A stretch of DNA of 64,000 nucleotides from Leucobacter muris (GCF_004028235.1 NZ_CP035037.1:992001-1056000), one strand, 5' to 3'; counted from the stretch's first letter, positions 35,815-45,028 are shown. Made by a program: numbers and translations. The notes: generated from the letters alone by a model not told the origin.

Positions 35815-37995
35815 ATGCAGCAGAAGACATCAGCCCTCGGCGAGAGGCTGCGCCGGGCGGGCGCGTGCGCACTCGCCGGGGCGCTCCTTGCAGGCGGCAG
35901 CGTCGTCGCCGTGGGCGCGGCGGCGCGGGCGGCGACGAACGACAACGTCGGCACGGGCGAGCTCACGGTCACGCACCGGCAGAACGAGGGCTGGAAGAAG
36001 ATCCGCGGCAACTCCTCCGCGGCTCGCGACGGCTTCGGCCAGGGCCCGCCCATGTACGACACGATGCAAGACGGCTCCGGCGCCCCCATCGACCTGGGCG
36101 CCCCGCAGAGCTTCTGGGACGGCGACGACTGGAACACCCCGGTGGGCAACGTGTGGGGCTGGTCCGGGGTCGCCCACGCGACCGACTTCGCCCCACAGAT
36201 CCTCGGCACGGTCAACCCCATTCAGGGCGACCTCTGCGGCGCCGAGACGGTGACGATCGATGCGTCGGCGCGGCTCACGAACCTCGGCCCCACTCCCGGG
36301 GTGTGGACCATCGGCGCCTCCGCGCTCGTGAGCGGCCGCGGCACTCCGGAGGAGACCGCGCTCGCCGAGCAGGGCTTCGGTGCGAGCGGTACCAACTACC
36401 CGGTGGGAGGCACGGTGCCGCTCGCGCTCACCGGCACCGTGCCCGTTGCGGATGTGCAGGCGGGCAAGATCGACCTCGCGGTCGCGATCGAGCTGAACCA
36501 CAACGGATCGAAGGGGTGGAGAACGCACGACTTCTCGCTCGTCTACGACCTCAACTGCGCCCCGACGGCCGAGGACGTGACGCAGATCGTGCTGCCCGGC
36601 GTGCTTGCCGACATCAGCCTGACCGACTCCGTGAGCACCGACGGCAGCACACCCGACTGGACCACGCTGCAGCTCATCGCCCCCGAGACCGGCGAGCCGA
36701 GCCCCACCGGCACCGTGACGATCCTGGGCGAGGGCGTCTACACCGCCGACGCCGACGGCGTGGTGCGCTTCACCGCGGCGGCCGGCTTCGAGCAGGGCCA
36801 GAAATCGAGCGTCGCCTACACGGTGAAGGACGCGCGCGGGGTCTCGGTGAGGAGCCGCGCCGAGATCGAGTTGACGGCGGCTAGCCTACCGGTGCCGCCC
36901 GCCCTCGTGCGCCCCGCGAGCCCCGGCGCCCCGGCGACATTCGACCCGGCCGCCGGCACGATCTCGCCCGATGCGGGAGTCGCGGTCGATGCGGCCTCGG
37001 TGCAGCTCATCGACCCCGCCAGCGGCACCCCGAGCCCGAGCGGTGTCGTGACCATCGCGGGCGAGGGCACCTACACGCTCGATCCCGCCACCGGGCAGGT
37101 GGCCTTCGTGCCCGAGGCCGGCTTCGTCGGCGACTCGAGCATCGCCTACACGATCGCCGACAGCCGCGGTCTGCGCGGGCAGGGGACTCTCACCGCGAAC
37201 GTCTCGGGCACGCCCAGCACCACGCCGGTCGACGAAACGGTGGTGCCCGGCCAGCTCGTGCCGATCGATCTCACCGGCGACTTCGTGCGGAGCGGGGGCG
37301 TCGGCCCCGATTGGACGACCCTGCGCCTCATCGACGCGCAGGGGCTGCTCGTGACGGAGCTCGTCACGCCGGCCGGCACCTACACGCTCGACCCTGCGCG
37401 ACCCGGTACTGTGATGTTCCGTTCTGCGGCGGGTTTCCCCGGCGGCCCCGCTCCCGCGGTGAAGTACTCGGTCGCAGACCTTCGCGGTGAGGTCGCCGAG
37501 GGAACGATCGGGGTCACCGTGGCGCGCGCCCCCGTCTTCGATGAGACCTCGTCGAATGCGACGGGCACGACGCAGGCCACGCGGTCGATCATCCTCGATC
37601 CGGCCGGCTCGGTCGTCGCGCGAGACGGCGGCGCCGTCGACCGGCGCTCGGTGAAGCTCGTCGGCGCGGGCGGCGCGCTCGTCGACACCCTCGCAGTCCC
37701 GGGCAAGGGCACTTTCGCGGTCGACCCCGCGACCGGGCTCGTCACCTTCACCGCGGTCGACGGCTTCATCGGCCCCGTCGAGGCGCCGTTCTCGATCGCC
37801 GACGATCGGGGCCTGCGCACCAGGGGGACCCTGACCGTCGACGTCACCCCGGCGACGGCGACGACCCCCGCCGCACGCGCGGCGGAGGTGCTGGCGCGCA
37901 CCGGATCCGGCGGCGCCGCGGCGCTCGTCGGGGGAGCGGCGCTGCTGCTCACCGGAGCGGGCGCCCTCGTGCTGAGCCGCCGCCGAACCGCGTAG
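35815..37995 (+). CDS. Cell-wall-anchored surface protein with CshA-type repeats
   Basis: 726-residue secreted surface protein: signal peptide (ACALAGALLAGGSVVAVGAAARAA, given in outline), a unique N-terminal domain (about 40-250) with paired Cys, then about four CshA-fibril-like repeats of roughly 100 residues. Each repeat carries a variant of PxGTYTLDPAxGxVxFxxAxGF and ends in a YTxxDxRG motif. The C-terminus is a sorting signal: LARTG from residue 693, a hydrophobic helix and RRRTA. LAxTG is the class E sortase type of actinobacteria. No sortase gene lies in the window. Likely role is adhesion. Confidence 0.85.
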   Translation: MQQKTSALGERLRRAGACALAGALLAGGSVVAVGAAARAATNDNVGTGELTVTHRQNEGWKKIRGNSSAARDGFGQGPPMYDTMQDGSGAPIDLGAPQSFWDGDDWNTPVGNVWGWSGVAHATDFAPQILGTVNPIQGDLCGAETVTIDASARLTNLGPTPGVWTIGASALVSGRGTPEETALAEQGFGASGTNYPVGGTVPLALTGTVPVADVQAGKIDLAVAIELNHNGSKGWRTHDFSLVYDLNCAPTAEDVTQIVLPGVLADISLTDSVSTDGSTPDWTTLQLIAPETGEPSPTGTVTILGEGVYTADADGVVRFTAAAGFEQGQKSSVAYTVKDARGVSVRSRAEIELTAASLPVPPALVRPASPGAPATFDPAAGTISPDAGVAVDAASVQLIDPASGTPSPSGVVTIAGEGTYTLDPATGQVAFVPEAGFVGDSSIAYTIADSRGLRGQGTLTANVSGTPSTTPVDETVVPGQLVPIDLTGDFVRSGGVGPDWTTLRLIDAQGLLVTELVTPAGTYTLDPARPGTVMFRSAAGFPGGPAPAVKYSVADLRGEVAEGTIGVTVARAPVFDETSSNATGTTQATRSIILDPAGSVVARDGGAVDRRSVKLVGAGGALVDTLAVPGKGTFAVDPATGLVTFTAVDGFIGPVEAPFSIADDRGLRTRGTLTVDVTPATATTPAARAAEVLARTGSGGAAALVGGAALLLTGAGALVLSRRRTA

Positions 37996-38081
37996 CGCCT
38001 CGTCTCACGAGATGGCCGCCGCGGCCTCGAGCCGGCCCGTATCCTCAGCGCTTTCATGGCCTTCTTGGATAGGATGCACAC

Positions 38082-38651
38082 ATGTCTGGTGGATTGATTG
38101 CCCTGCTCATCGCGGCCGGCGTGCTCGTACTGCTGATCGGCTACGTCTGGATCACGTACAACTCCCTCGTCACGCTACGCGTGCGCGTCGACGAAGCATG
38201 GAGCGACATCACGGTGCAGCTGAAGCGCCGCGCCGACCTGATCCCCTCGCTCGTCGAGACGGTGAAGGGGTATGCCGCCCACGAGAAGGGGGTCTTCGAA
38301 GACGTCACCAAGGCCCGCGCCGAGACCATCTCGGCCCAGGGCCCGGCCGAGGCGTCCGTCGCCGAGAACCACATGCAGCAGGCGCTGAAGAGCATCTTCG
38401 CGGTCGCCGAGGCGTACCCGCAGCTGCAGGCCAGCCAGAACTTCCTGCAGCTGCAGGGCGAGCTCGTCGACACCGAGAACAAGATCCAGGCCTCCCGCCG
38501 CTTCTACAACGGCGGCGTGCGCGAGTACAACACCAAGATCCAGGTGTTCCCCAACACGCTCTTCGCGCGCGGCATGGGCTTCACCGAGCGCGAGTTCTTC
38601 GAGGTCGACGACGTCGCCTCGATCTCCGAGCCGCCGCGCATCCAGTTCTGA
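38082..38651 (+). CDS. lemA: LemA family protein
   Basis: 189-residue LemA protein: one N-terminal membrane helix (LIALLIAAGVLVLLIGYVWI) and a helical extracytoplasmic or cytoplasmic domain with RRADLIPSLVETVKGYAAHEKGVFEDV and SQNFLQLQGELVDTENKIQASRRFYN. TAGGAT (38070-38075) ends 6 nt before the ATG, so the mRNA is probably leaderless. The htpX gene follows within 12 bp, a frequently conserved pairing, suggesting membrane-protein quality control. Confidence 0.92.
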   Translation: MSGGLIALLIAAGVLVLLIGYVWITYNSLVTLRVRVDEAWSDITVQLKRRADLIPSLVETVKGYAAHEKGVFEDVTKARAETISAQGPAEASVAENHMQQALKSIFAVAEAYPQLQASQNFLQLQGELVDTENKIQASRRFYNGGVREYNTKIQVFPNTLFARGMGFTEREFFEVDDVASISEPPRIQF

Positions 38652-38663
38652 CCGGGGCGGTCC

Positions 38664-39539
38664 GTGTACAGCGCGATTCGCCGCAACAAGATTAACAGCG
38701 TCCTCATCATCCTGCTGTTCATCGTCATCATCGGCGCGCTCGGCTGGTTGGCGGCCTACATCTACAACTCGCCGGGCATCGTGATCGCCGTCGTCGTGTT
38801 CGCAGCCGGCTACGCGCTCTTCCAATACTTCGCGGCCGGCCGGCAGGCCATCATGATGAGTGGCGCGCAGCGCATCACCGAGACCGATAACCCCCGGCTC
38901 TACCGGATCGTCGAGAACCTCTCGATCACCACGGGCACCCCGATGCCCGAGGTCTACATCGTGAACGACCCCGCCCCCAACGCCTTCGCCACCGGGCGCA
39001 ACCCCGAGAACGCGATGGTCGCCGCCACCACCGGTCTGCTCGACATCATGACCGACTCCGAGCTCGAGGGCGTCATGGCGCACGAGCTCGGCCACGTGCG
39101 CAACTACGACATCCGCGTCTCGATGATCGTCTACGGGCTCGTCGTGGCGATCGGTATGCTCGCCGACATGTTCATGCGCATGGCGTTCTTCTCGCGCGGC
39201 AACAACAACAACGGCAACCCCGTCATGCTCGTCTTCGGGCTCGTCGCGATGCTCGTGGCGCCGCTCATCGCGTCGGTCGTGCAGCTCGCCGTCTCCCGCC
39301 AGCGTGAATACCTCGCCGACGCCACCGGCGCCCTCACCACCCGGCACCCCGAGGCCCTCGCGAGCGCCCTGCACAAGCTCTCCGAGTACGGTCGACCGAT
39401 GCAGCGGCAGCAGTCGAGCATGGCGCACCTCTGGATCGCGGATCCGCTGAAACCCGGCATCATGAACCGCCTCTTCGCCACTCACCCGCCGATCCCGGAT
39501 CGCATCCGGCGACTCCTCGACATGGGCGGCAAGTTCTAG
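38664..39539 (+). CDS. htpX: M48 family metalloprotease HtpX
   Basis: 291-residue zinc membrane protease that degrades damaged membrane proteins. Two N-terminal helices (INSVLIILLFIVIIGALGWL and IVIAVVVFAAGYALF), the zinc motif MAHELGHVRNYD (near residue 137) and the downstream glutamate ligand in QREYLADATGA. GTG start at 38664; directly downstream of lemA and presumably co-transcribed. Confidence 0.93.
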   Translation: MYSAIRRNKINSVLIILLFIVIIGALGWLAAYIYNSPGIVIAVVVFAAGYALFQYFAAGRQAIMMSGAQRITETDNPRLYRIVENLSITTGTPMPEVYIVNDPAPNAFATGRNPENAMVAATTGLLDIMTDSELEGVMAHELGHVRNYDIRVSMIVYGLVVAIGMLADMFMRMAFFSRGNNNNGNPVMLVFGLVAMLVAPLIASVVQLAVSRQREYLADATGALTTRHPEALASALHKLSEYGRPMQRQQSSMAHLWIADPLKPGIMNRLFATHPPIPDRIRRLLDMGGKF

Positions 39540-39726
39540 CGGAGCGGTCGTCGCCGAGGTCACGCGTGAGGTCGTTCGCGAGCAGGTGAGGCTATCGCAT
39601 GCGTGACCTCGGTCGGCTGTGCCGCGGACGCGGCGGTGGGCGTCGGCGGTGCCGAGTCAAGCCCTTGCCGCGGCATGCGGCGAGGGGCGTAGGGTAGTGA
39701 ACCGAGCCGAGGAGGTCCCCCCAACC

Positions 39727-41262
39727 GTGTCGAACATGTTCCGCTCCCTGTCGGTGCGCAATTACCGCATCTGGTTCATGGGGGCGCTCGTGTCGAACAT
39801 CGGCGCCTGGATGCAGGCGACCACCCAGAACTGGGTGGTGCTGACCGAGCTCACCGACAACAACGCGGCGGCGGTGGGCGCGACGATGGCGCTGCAGTTC
39901 GGGCCGCAGCTGCTGCTCGTGCCGTTCAGCGGCGCGGTCGCGGATCGCTTCGACCGACGGCGGGTGCTGCTCGTCACGCAGTCGCTGCTCATGCTGCTCG
40001 CCGCGGGGCTCGGGCTGCTGCTCATCACGGGAGCCGCGCAGCTCTGGCACCTCTACGGCTTCGCGCTCGCGCTCGGCATCGTCAACGCGTTCGACACGAC
40101 CTCGCGGCAGGCCTTCGTGTCCGACCTCGTCGGGTCGGCGCAGCTGTCGAACGCGGTCGCCCTCAACTCGGCGTCGTTCAACTCGGCCCGCCTCGTGGGG
40201 CCCGCGGTGGCCGGCGTGCTGATCGCCGCCGTGGGGTCGGGGTGGGTCTTCCTCATCAACTCGGCATCGTTCGTGACAGTGCTGGGCGCGCTGCTGCTCA
40301 TCGACTCCCGGCCGGAGCGCGAGGGGCGGGGCCCGCGCGAGTCCCAGTGGCGGCAGCTCTCGGCGGGGTTCCGCTACGTGCGGGCCCGGCACGATCTGCT
40401 CATCATCTTCGTGATGGTGTTCCTCGTGGGCGCGTTCAGCATGAACTTCCCGGTGATCTCGTCGACAATGGCGGTCGAGTTCGGCCGCGGCGCGGGCGAC
40501 TACGGCCTGTTGTCGTCGATCCTCGCGATCGGCTCGCTCTCTGGGGCGCTGCTCGCGGCCCGGCGACCGGCGGCGCGGATGCGGGTCGTGATCCTCGCCG
40601 TCGGCGGCATCGGCATGATGAGCCTCGTCGCGGCGATCATGCCGACCTTCTGGACCTTCGCGGCCACCCTCGTGTTCTTTGGCTTCGCGATCTCGACGAT
40701 GCTCACCACGGCGAACGGCTTCGTGCAGACCACCTCGGATCCCGCGGTGCGGGGCCGCGTGCTCGCGCTCTACATGGCGATCCTCATGGGCGGAACGCCG
40801 GTCGGCGCGCCGCTCGTGGGCGCCGCGGCCGACGCCCTCGGCCCGCGATCCACGCTGTTCATCAGCGCGATCGCCGGTTTCGCGGCGTTCGGGATCGGCC
40901 TCGCCTGGCTGTTCACCGAGCGCGACCTGCGCTTCCACCGCGATCGCGGCCTGCACCTGCGGGTGACGCACGCGGGCCGGCCCGGCGTCGACGACGATCC
41001 GGGCCGCCAGACCGAGACGCTCACCGCACCGATCTCGGTGCTGCGCCGCGGCGACCCGCTGATCGGGGCCGGAGACTCGGCGCCTCAGGACGCCTCGGCC
41101 GCGGGCCCGGCGACGGGCATCGTGCCGATGATCGATCCGGCTCCCGATGACGATAGCGCCCCGGGCCCGCGGCCCGATCCGGCTCCGGATCGCGGCCCCG
41201 GCCCGAGTCTCGATCCGGGCGCCGAACCCGACGCCGATCGGCCCCCGCGGCCGCCGCGATGA
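39727..41262 (+). CDS. MFS transporter, EntS/DUF894-like exporter
   Basis: 511-residue 12-helix major facilitator of the EntS/TetA-related enterobactin-exporter type: RNYRIWFMGALVSNIGAWMQ at the start, then FSGAVADRFDRRRVLLVTQ with the MFS signature loop. Transport helices end near residue 400. The last ~80 residues form a Pro/Asp-rich disordered tail (PAPDDDSAPGPRPDPAPDRG) that is unusual for the family. GTG 39727 follows GAGGAGG; ATG 39736 is possible. A promoter TTGCCG...TAGGGT lies at 39665-39695. Cargo unknown. Confidence 0.85.
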   Translation: MSNMFRSLSVRNYRIWFMGALVSNIGAWMQATTQNWVVLTELTDNNAAAVGATMALQFGPQLLLVPFSGAVADRFDRRRVLLVTQSLLMLLAAGLGLLLITGAAQLWHLYGFALALGIVNAFDTTSRQAFVSDLVGSAQLSNAVALNSASFNSARLVGPAVAGVLIAAVGSGWVFLINSASFVTVLGALLLIDSRPEREGRGPRESQWRQLSAGFRYVRARHDLLIIFVMVFLVGAFSMNFPVISSTMAVEFGRGAGDYGLLSSILAIGSLSGALLAARRPAARMRVVILAVGGIGMMSLVAAIMPTFWTFAATLVFFGFAISTMLTTANGFVQTTSDPAVRGRVLALYMAILMGGTPVGAPLVGAAADALGPRSTLFISAIAGFAAFGIGLAWLFTERDLRFHRDRGLHLRVTHAGRPGVDDDPGRQTETLTAPISVLRRGDPLIGAGDSAPQDASAAGPATGIVPMIDPAPDDDSAPGPRPDPAPDRGPGPSLDPGAEPDADRPPRPPR

Positions 41263-41346
41263 GGCCCGCGCCCGCGACGGGGCGTCGTGGGGCGAAGATC
41301 CTGCGGCTCGAATGCGATCGGCCGCGGAAATCCGCCGATTCGCGGG

Positions 41347-41352
41347 TAGGCT
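41347..41352 (+). promoter_or_regulatory. aspA -10 element
   Basis: TAGGCT directly abuts the in-frame ATG at 41353, so transcription should begin about 6 nt inside that codon's reading frame and the ATG cannot be used. This supports GTG 41410 as the aspA start. Confidence 0.5.
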
Positions 41353-41409
41353 ATGAGTCGTCCCCGCGGCCGCGGCCGCATGTTCTCTGACGATGGAGAT
41401 TTGATACCG

Positions 41410-42915
41410 GTGAGTGACTTCTTGTCAGCACAAACCCGCACCGAAACGGATTCGCTCGGCAGTGTCGAGATTCCGGCTTCCGCGTACTGGGGGGTGCACA
41501 CGGCTCGCGCTCACGAGAACTTCCCCATCGCGCGACGCCCCATCTCGGTGTATCCCGACTTCATCCGCGCCTTCGCGTGCGTGAAGCAGGCCGCAGCACG
41601 GGCCAACCTCGAGATCGGCGCCCTCGACGAGCAGCGCGCCACCCTCATCGACCGCGCCTGCGAAGAGATCAAGACCGGCATGCTGCACGACCAGTTCGTG
41701 GTCGGCGTCGTGCAGGGCGGTGCCGGCACCTCGACCAACATGAACGCGAACGAGGTCATCACCAACCGCGCGCTCGAACTGGCCGGGCACCAGAAGGGCG
41801 ACTACGCCTTCATCAACCCCAACGACCACACCAACCGCAGCCAGTCGACCAACGACACCTACCCGACCGCGATCAAGATCGCGCTCGCGTTCTCGCTGAC
41901 CAGCCTGCTCGACGAGCTCGCACTGCTCGCCGACTCGTTCGCCGCGAAGGGCCGCGAGTTCTCGCACATCATCAAGGTCGGCCGCACCCAGCTGCAGGAC
42001 GCGGTGCCGATGACCCTCGGCCAGGAGTTCAACGCGTTCGCCGTCACCCTGCGCGAGGACATCGAGCGCCTCACCGAGGCCGTCACGCTGCTGCGCGAGG
42101 TCAACATGGGCGCGACCGCGATCGGCACGGGCATCAACGCTGCCAAGGGGTACAAGGAGACCGTGATCAAGCACCTGCGCGAGATCACGGACCTCGAACT
42201 CGAGACCGCGGGCGACCTCGTCGAGTCGACCAGCGACACCGGCGTGTTCATCACCTTCTCGGGCGCGCTCAAGCGCAGCGCGCTCAAACTCTCGAAGATC
42301 TCGAACGACCTGCGCCTGCTCTCCTCGGGCCCCCAGGCGGGTCTCGGCGAGATCAACCTGCCGGCCCGCCAGGCCGGCTCGTCGATCATGCCCGGCAAGG
42401 TCAACCCCGTGATCCCCGAGGCGGTCTCCCAGGTCGCCTACTCGGTCGCGGGCGCCGACGTCACCGTGTCGATGGCGGTCGAGGCCGGCCAGCTGCAGCT
42501 CAACGCCTTCGAGCCGATCATCGCCCACTCCCTGTTCCAGTCGATCACCTGGCTCGAGCGCGCCTGCCAGACGCTCCGCGTCAACTGCGTCGACGGCATC
42601 ACCGCGAACGAGGAGCGCCTCGCCGACACCGTGTCGCGCTCGGTGACCGTCATCACCGCGCTCGCCCCCGTCATCGGTTACGCCGAGGCCGCGAAGCTCG
42701 CGAAGGAGGCGCTCGCGACCAACGAGAAGGTCTCCGAACTGGTCGTCTCCCGCGGCCTGCTCGACGAGGCGCAGCTCGCCGACATCCTGCAGCCGCAGGA
42801 GCTCGCGGGCCTCGCCCCCGAGACCGGCGTCATTCAGACGGTGCGCTCCGCAGCCCCCGAGAAGGTCGAGGACGGCGACACCGCCGACGAGGTCGAGGAG
42901 CCCGAGGCCGAGTAA
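41410..42915 (+). CDS. aspA: Aspartate ammonia-lyase
   Basis: 501-residue aspartase of the fumarase/aspartase superfamily, which converts L-aspartate to fumarate and ammonia. Seen: TRTETDSLGSVEIPASAYWG, GAGTSTNMNANEVI, NDHTNRSQSTNDTYPTA, and the signature GSSIMPGKVNP (near residue 323). Length and N-terminus fit AspA better than FumC. GTG 41410 is chosen because the in-frame ATG 41353 abuts the -10 TAGGCT. The C-terminal 20 residues are acidic. Confidence 0.9.
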   Translation: MSDFLSAQTRTETDSLGSVEIPASAYWGVHTARAHENFPIARRPISVYPDFIRAFACVKQAAARANLEIGALDEQRATLIDRACEEIKTGMLHDQFVVGVVQGGAGTSTNMNANEVITNRALELAGHQKGDYAFINPNDHTNRSQSTNDTYPTAIKIALAFSLTSLLDELALLADSFAAKGREFSHIIKVGRTQLQDAVPMTLGQEFNAFAVTLREDIERLTEAVTLLREVNMGATAIGTGINAAKGYKETVIKHLREITDLELETAGDLVESTSDTGVFITFSGALKRSALKLSKISNDLRLLSSGPQAGLGEINLPARQAGSSIMPGKVNPVIPEAVSQVAYSVAGADVTVSMAVEAGQLQLNAFEPIIAHSLFQSITWLERACQTLRVNCVDGITANEERLADTVSRSVTVITALAPVIGYAEAAKLAKEALATNEKVSELVVSRGLLDEAQLADILQPQELAGLAPETGVIQTVRSAAPEKVEDGDTADEVEEPEAE

Positions 42916-42936
42916 TCTCGGGGCGCCCCGCACAAG

Positions 42937-42982
42937 ACGAGAGGCGGGCGGTGGATCCTCGGATCCGCCGCCCGCCTCTCGT
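42937..42982. terminator. Bidirectional terminator aspA/FAH
   Basis: 15-bp perfect stem ACGAGAGGCGGGCGG (42937-42951) with CCGCCCGCCTCTCGT (42968-42982), the interior itself containing two GGATCC palindromes. It lies between convergent genes. Confidence 0.85.
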
Positions 42983-43004
42983 ATATGTGGCCGTGTGCGG
43001 CACC

Positions 43005-43045
43005 GTGCCCGCGAGCAACGCTGGCGCGTTGCTCTACGCGGGCAC
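43005..43045. repeat. REP-like hairpin at FAH stop codon
   Basis: Outer arms GTGCCCGCG (43005-43013) and CGCGGGCAC (43037-43045) enclose AGCAACGC-TGGC-GCGTTGCT, giving a nearly continuous 17-bp stem. The TAG stop of the FAH gene (minus strand) lies in the bulge. The inner 14-mer AACGCTGGCGCGTT also occurs at 23622-23635. Confidence 0.65.
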
Positions 43046-43900
43046 GCAGTGCGACGTGAGGGAGCCGATGCCCTCGATCGTCACCGTGACGTCGGTACCC
43101 GGGCGCAGGTAGAGCGGGGGCTTGCGCGAGCGGCCCGCCCCACCGGGGGAGCCCGTCGAGATGACCGTGCCGGGCAGCAGCGTCAGCGACTGCGAGATCG
43201 ACGAGATGAGCTGCGCGACGGTGCGGATCATGTACTCCGTCGTCGAATCCTGCACTCGCAGCTCGTCGACGTCGGTGGCGATGTGCAGCGCCTGCGGGTC
43301 GGGGATCTGGTCGGCGGTCACGACCACCGGACCGATCGGCGTGAAGCCGTCGAACGACTTGCAGCGCGACCACTGCGGCTCCTGGAACTGCACGTTGCGC
43401 GCGGTGATGTCGTTGATGACCGTGTAGCCGAAGACGTAGTCGAGGGCTTCTTCGGGGGAGACGTTCTTGGCGGCACGGCCGATGACCACGCCGAGTTCGC
43501 CCTCGTAGTCGACCTCCTCGCTGATGTGCGCGGGCAGCGGCACCTCGCCCTCGTGCGCTCCGAGCGAGTTCGGGAATAGCGAGAAGAGCACGGGGCCCGA
43601 ATCGTTGTCGAGGCTCAGCTCGCTGGCGTGCTCGTCGTAGTTGAGGCCGACGGCCAGCACGATCGGCGCGTCGATGATGGCGGGCGCGAACACGGCGTCG
43701 GAGAGCGGCGCCCAGTCGTCGTCGGCGAGGGCCGCGGCGGCGGCGCGTACGCGCTCCACCTCGTCCGGCCCGGCCTCGATGAGCTGCTGCAGCGTCGCGT
43801 GCGTCGCGCCGAGGCGCTGAACGGGGACGAAGCGTTCGTCGCTGACGACGACGAGCTCGGGTGTGCCGGCGGGGGAGAGGACCAGGTGCGCGAATCTCAC
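43034..43900 (-). CDS. Fumarylacetoacetate hydrolase family protein
   Basis: 288-residue FAH-fold enzyme that hydrolyses or decarboxylates beta-keto acids with a divalent metal. Seen: VLAVGLNYDEHASE, metal-ligand region EEVDYEGELGVVIGR, GYTVINDITARN, KSFDGFTPIGP and GTVISTGSPGG. GTG 43900 lies exactly 6 nt after the minus-strand TACGCT, indicating a leaderless GTG start. Its stop lies in a long hairpin. Substrate not predictable from neighbours. Confidence 0.88.
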   Translation of the reverse strand: MRFAHLVLSPAGTPELVVVSDERFVPVQRLGATHATLQQLIEAGPDEVERVRAAAAALADDDWAPLSDAVFAPAIIDAPIVLAVGLNYDEHASELSLDNDSGPVLFSLFPNSLGAHEGEVPLPAHISEEVDYEGELGVVIGRAAKNVSPEEALDYVFGYTVINDITARNVQFQEPQWSRCKSFDGFTPIGPVVVTADQIPDPQALHIATDVDELRVQDSTTEYMIRTVAQLISSISQSLTLLPGTVISTGSPGGAGRSRKPPLYLRPGTDVTVTIEGIGSLTSHCVPA

Positions 43901-44130
43901 GCCTCCAGCGTAGCCGACACCCTCTCGGGTGCCGTGTTTCGAGCGGTTCTCTCACGTGTCGAGCCCCGATCTTTGTGGGGAGCGCACTGCTGCGACCGTG
44001 CCGCGGCGTGCTTCGCGGTGCCCTGCGGGCGCCGTCGTGGTGTCTCGGACCGGGGCGCCCACGGTCGCGATCGGGTTCCCCGAGAGCGAACGCGTCGCCG
44101 CGGGCCCGTGGGATCGGCGAGAATGGAGGA

Positions 44131-44502
44131 ATGAGTGAATCACCCATGACCAAGCCGGAGATCGAGTTCCCCGAGGGCCCCGCCCCCGCCGAGCTGCAGA
44201 TCGTGGATCTCGTCGAGGGCTCGGGGGCCGAGGCTCAGGCGAGCTCGACCGTCGACGTGCACTACCTCGGCGTCGAGTACGACTCGGGCGAGGAGTTCGA
44301 CTCCTCGTGGAGCCGCGGCGAGTCGATCAACTTCCCGCTGCGCGCCCTCATCCAGGGCTGGCAGGTCGGCATCCCCGGCATGAAGGTCGGCGGCCGCCGC
44401 AAGCTCATCGTGCCTCCGGCGCAGGCGTACGGCGTCTCGGGCGGTCACCCGCTCTCGGGTAAGACCCTCATCTTCGTCATCGACCTGCTCGGCGTCAGCT
44501 GA
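44131..44502 (+). CDS. FKBP-type peptidyl-prolyl cis-trans isomerase
   Basis: 123-residue single-domain FKBP without a signal peptide, hence cytosolic. Seen: TVDVHYLGVEYDSGEEFDSSW, FPLRALIQGWQVGIPGMKVGGRRKLIVPP, AYG and TLIFVIDLLGV. The acid residue after EFDSSW and the aromatic pocket are intact. ATG 44131 follows GGAGGA with no spacer, and GAGAAT (44119-44124) ends 6 nt upstream, so a leaderless mRNA is likely. Confidence 0.93.
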   Translation: MSESPMTKPEIEFPEGPAPAELQIVDLVEGSGAEAQASSTVDVHYLGVEYDSGEEFDSSWSRGESINFPLRALIQGWQVGIPGMKVGGRRKLIVPPAQAYGVSGGHPLSGKTLIFVIDLLGVS

Positions 44503-44522
44503 TCGACCACCCACCCGTCTTC

Positions 44523-44552
44523 GAGCCCGCCCGGATCCGTCCGGGCGGGCTC
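44523..44552 (+). terminator. Terminator after FKBP gene
   Basis: 13-bp perfect stem GAGCCCGCCCGGA (44523-44535) with TCCGGGCGGGCTC (44540-44552), 4-nt loop, followed by TTCCGTTT. Confidence 0.85.
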
Positions 44553-44561
44553 TTCCGTTTA

Positions 44562-44685
44562 TGCCGCTCGTCTCGACGCCGCTCGTCTCGCCGCCTGCCG
44601 CCTGCCGCCGTCGGTTTCGCCGCTCTCGCCTCTCTCCGCTGGCGCCTTCCCTCTCTCCCTCTCTCCCTCTCCCTCCCCGTTCCCC
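44562..44685. repeat. Low-complexity pyrimidine-rich tract
   Basis: A repeated GCCGCTCGTCTCG (near 44562-44590) and GCCGCCT units lead into a nearly pure pyrimidine run with CTCTCC repeats (44647-44678). The 526-bp gap 44503-45028 between the FKBP and pilin genes holds the terminator above, this tract, the palindrome at 44688-44750 and about 280 bp before the pilin start in which I see no gene. Confidence 0.6.
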
Positions 44686-44687
44686 GC

Positions 44688-44750
44688 GCACCGATCGACG
44701 GTTATGCACCCGGATCGGCGCGGATGGGGTGCTTGAGCGTCGATCGGTGC
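44688..44750. repeat. Long palindrome, upstream copy (flanks pilin gene)
   Basis: Arms GCACCGATCGACG (44688-44700) and CGTCGATCGGTGC (44738-44750) are exact reverse complements; inner GCACC (44706-44710) and GGTGC (44728-44732) also pair. The same outer 13-mer and inner GCACC form the perfect 23-bp arms of a second element at 46696-46758, on the other side of the pilin gene. Confidence 0.85.
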
Positions 44751-45028
44751 TGTTGGGTGCGGGCAGCCGCGACGCCCGGCTGCGGATGCCGCGCGGCCGG
44801 GGTGCGGATGCCAGGCGTGAAAGGCGAACGACGGGCGGGAACGGGTGAATGCCACACGGGGAACGGGTGAAAAGCGGGCGGCGCGGGGTGAAGTTCTGAT
44901 GCGTTCGCGCACTGGGTGTCTGATCCGTCATTAAGGTCTTGGGTGATACCCGAGGTCGATCGGTGCGTTGAGGGGAGCGACGCGGCATCGGTGCTGATGT
45001 TGTTCCGTTTCGATCCGGGAGTGCTGTG

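Noticed and set aside
41353-41409. N-terminal extension of aspartase from ATG 41353
   Set aside because: The ATG abuts the -10 TAGGCT and would lie at or upstream of the transcription start; the extension (SRPRGRGRMF) is not family-like.
44562-44848. Open frame in the FKBP-pilin gap (starting MPLVSTPLVSPPAACRRRFR)
   Set aside because: It is composed of the low-complexity tract and the palindrome, and has no ribosome site or domain.
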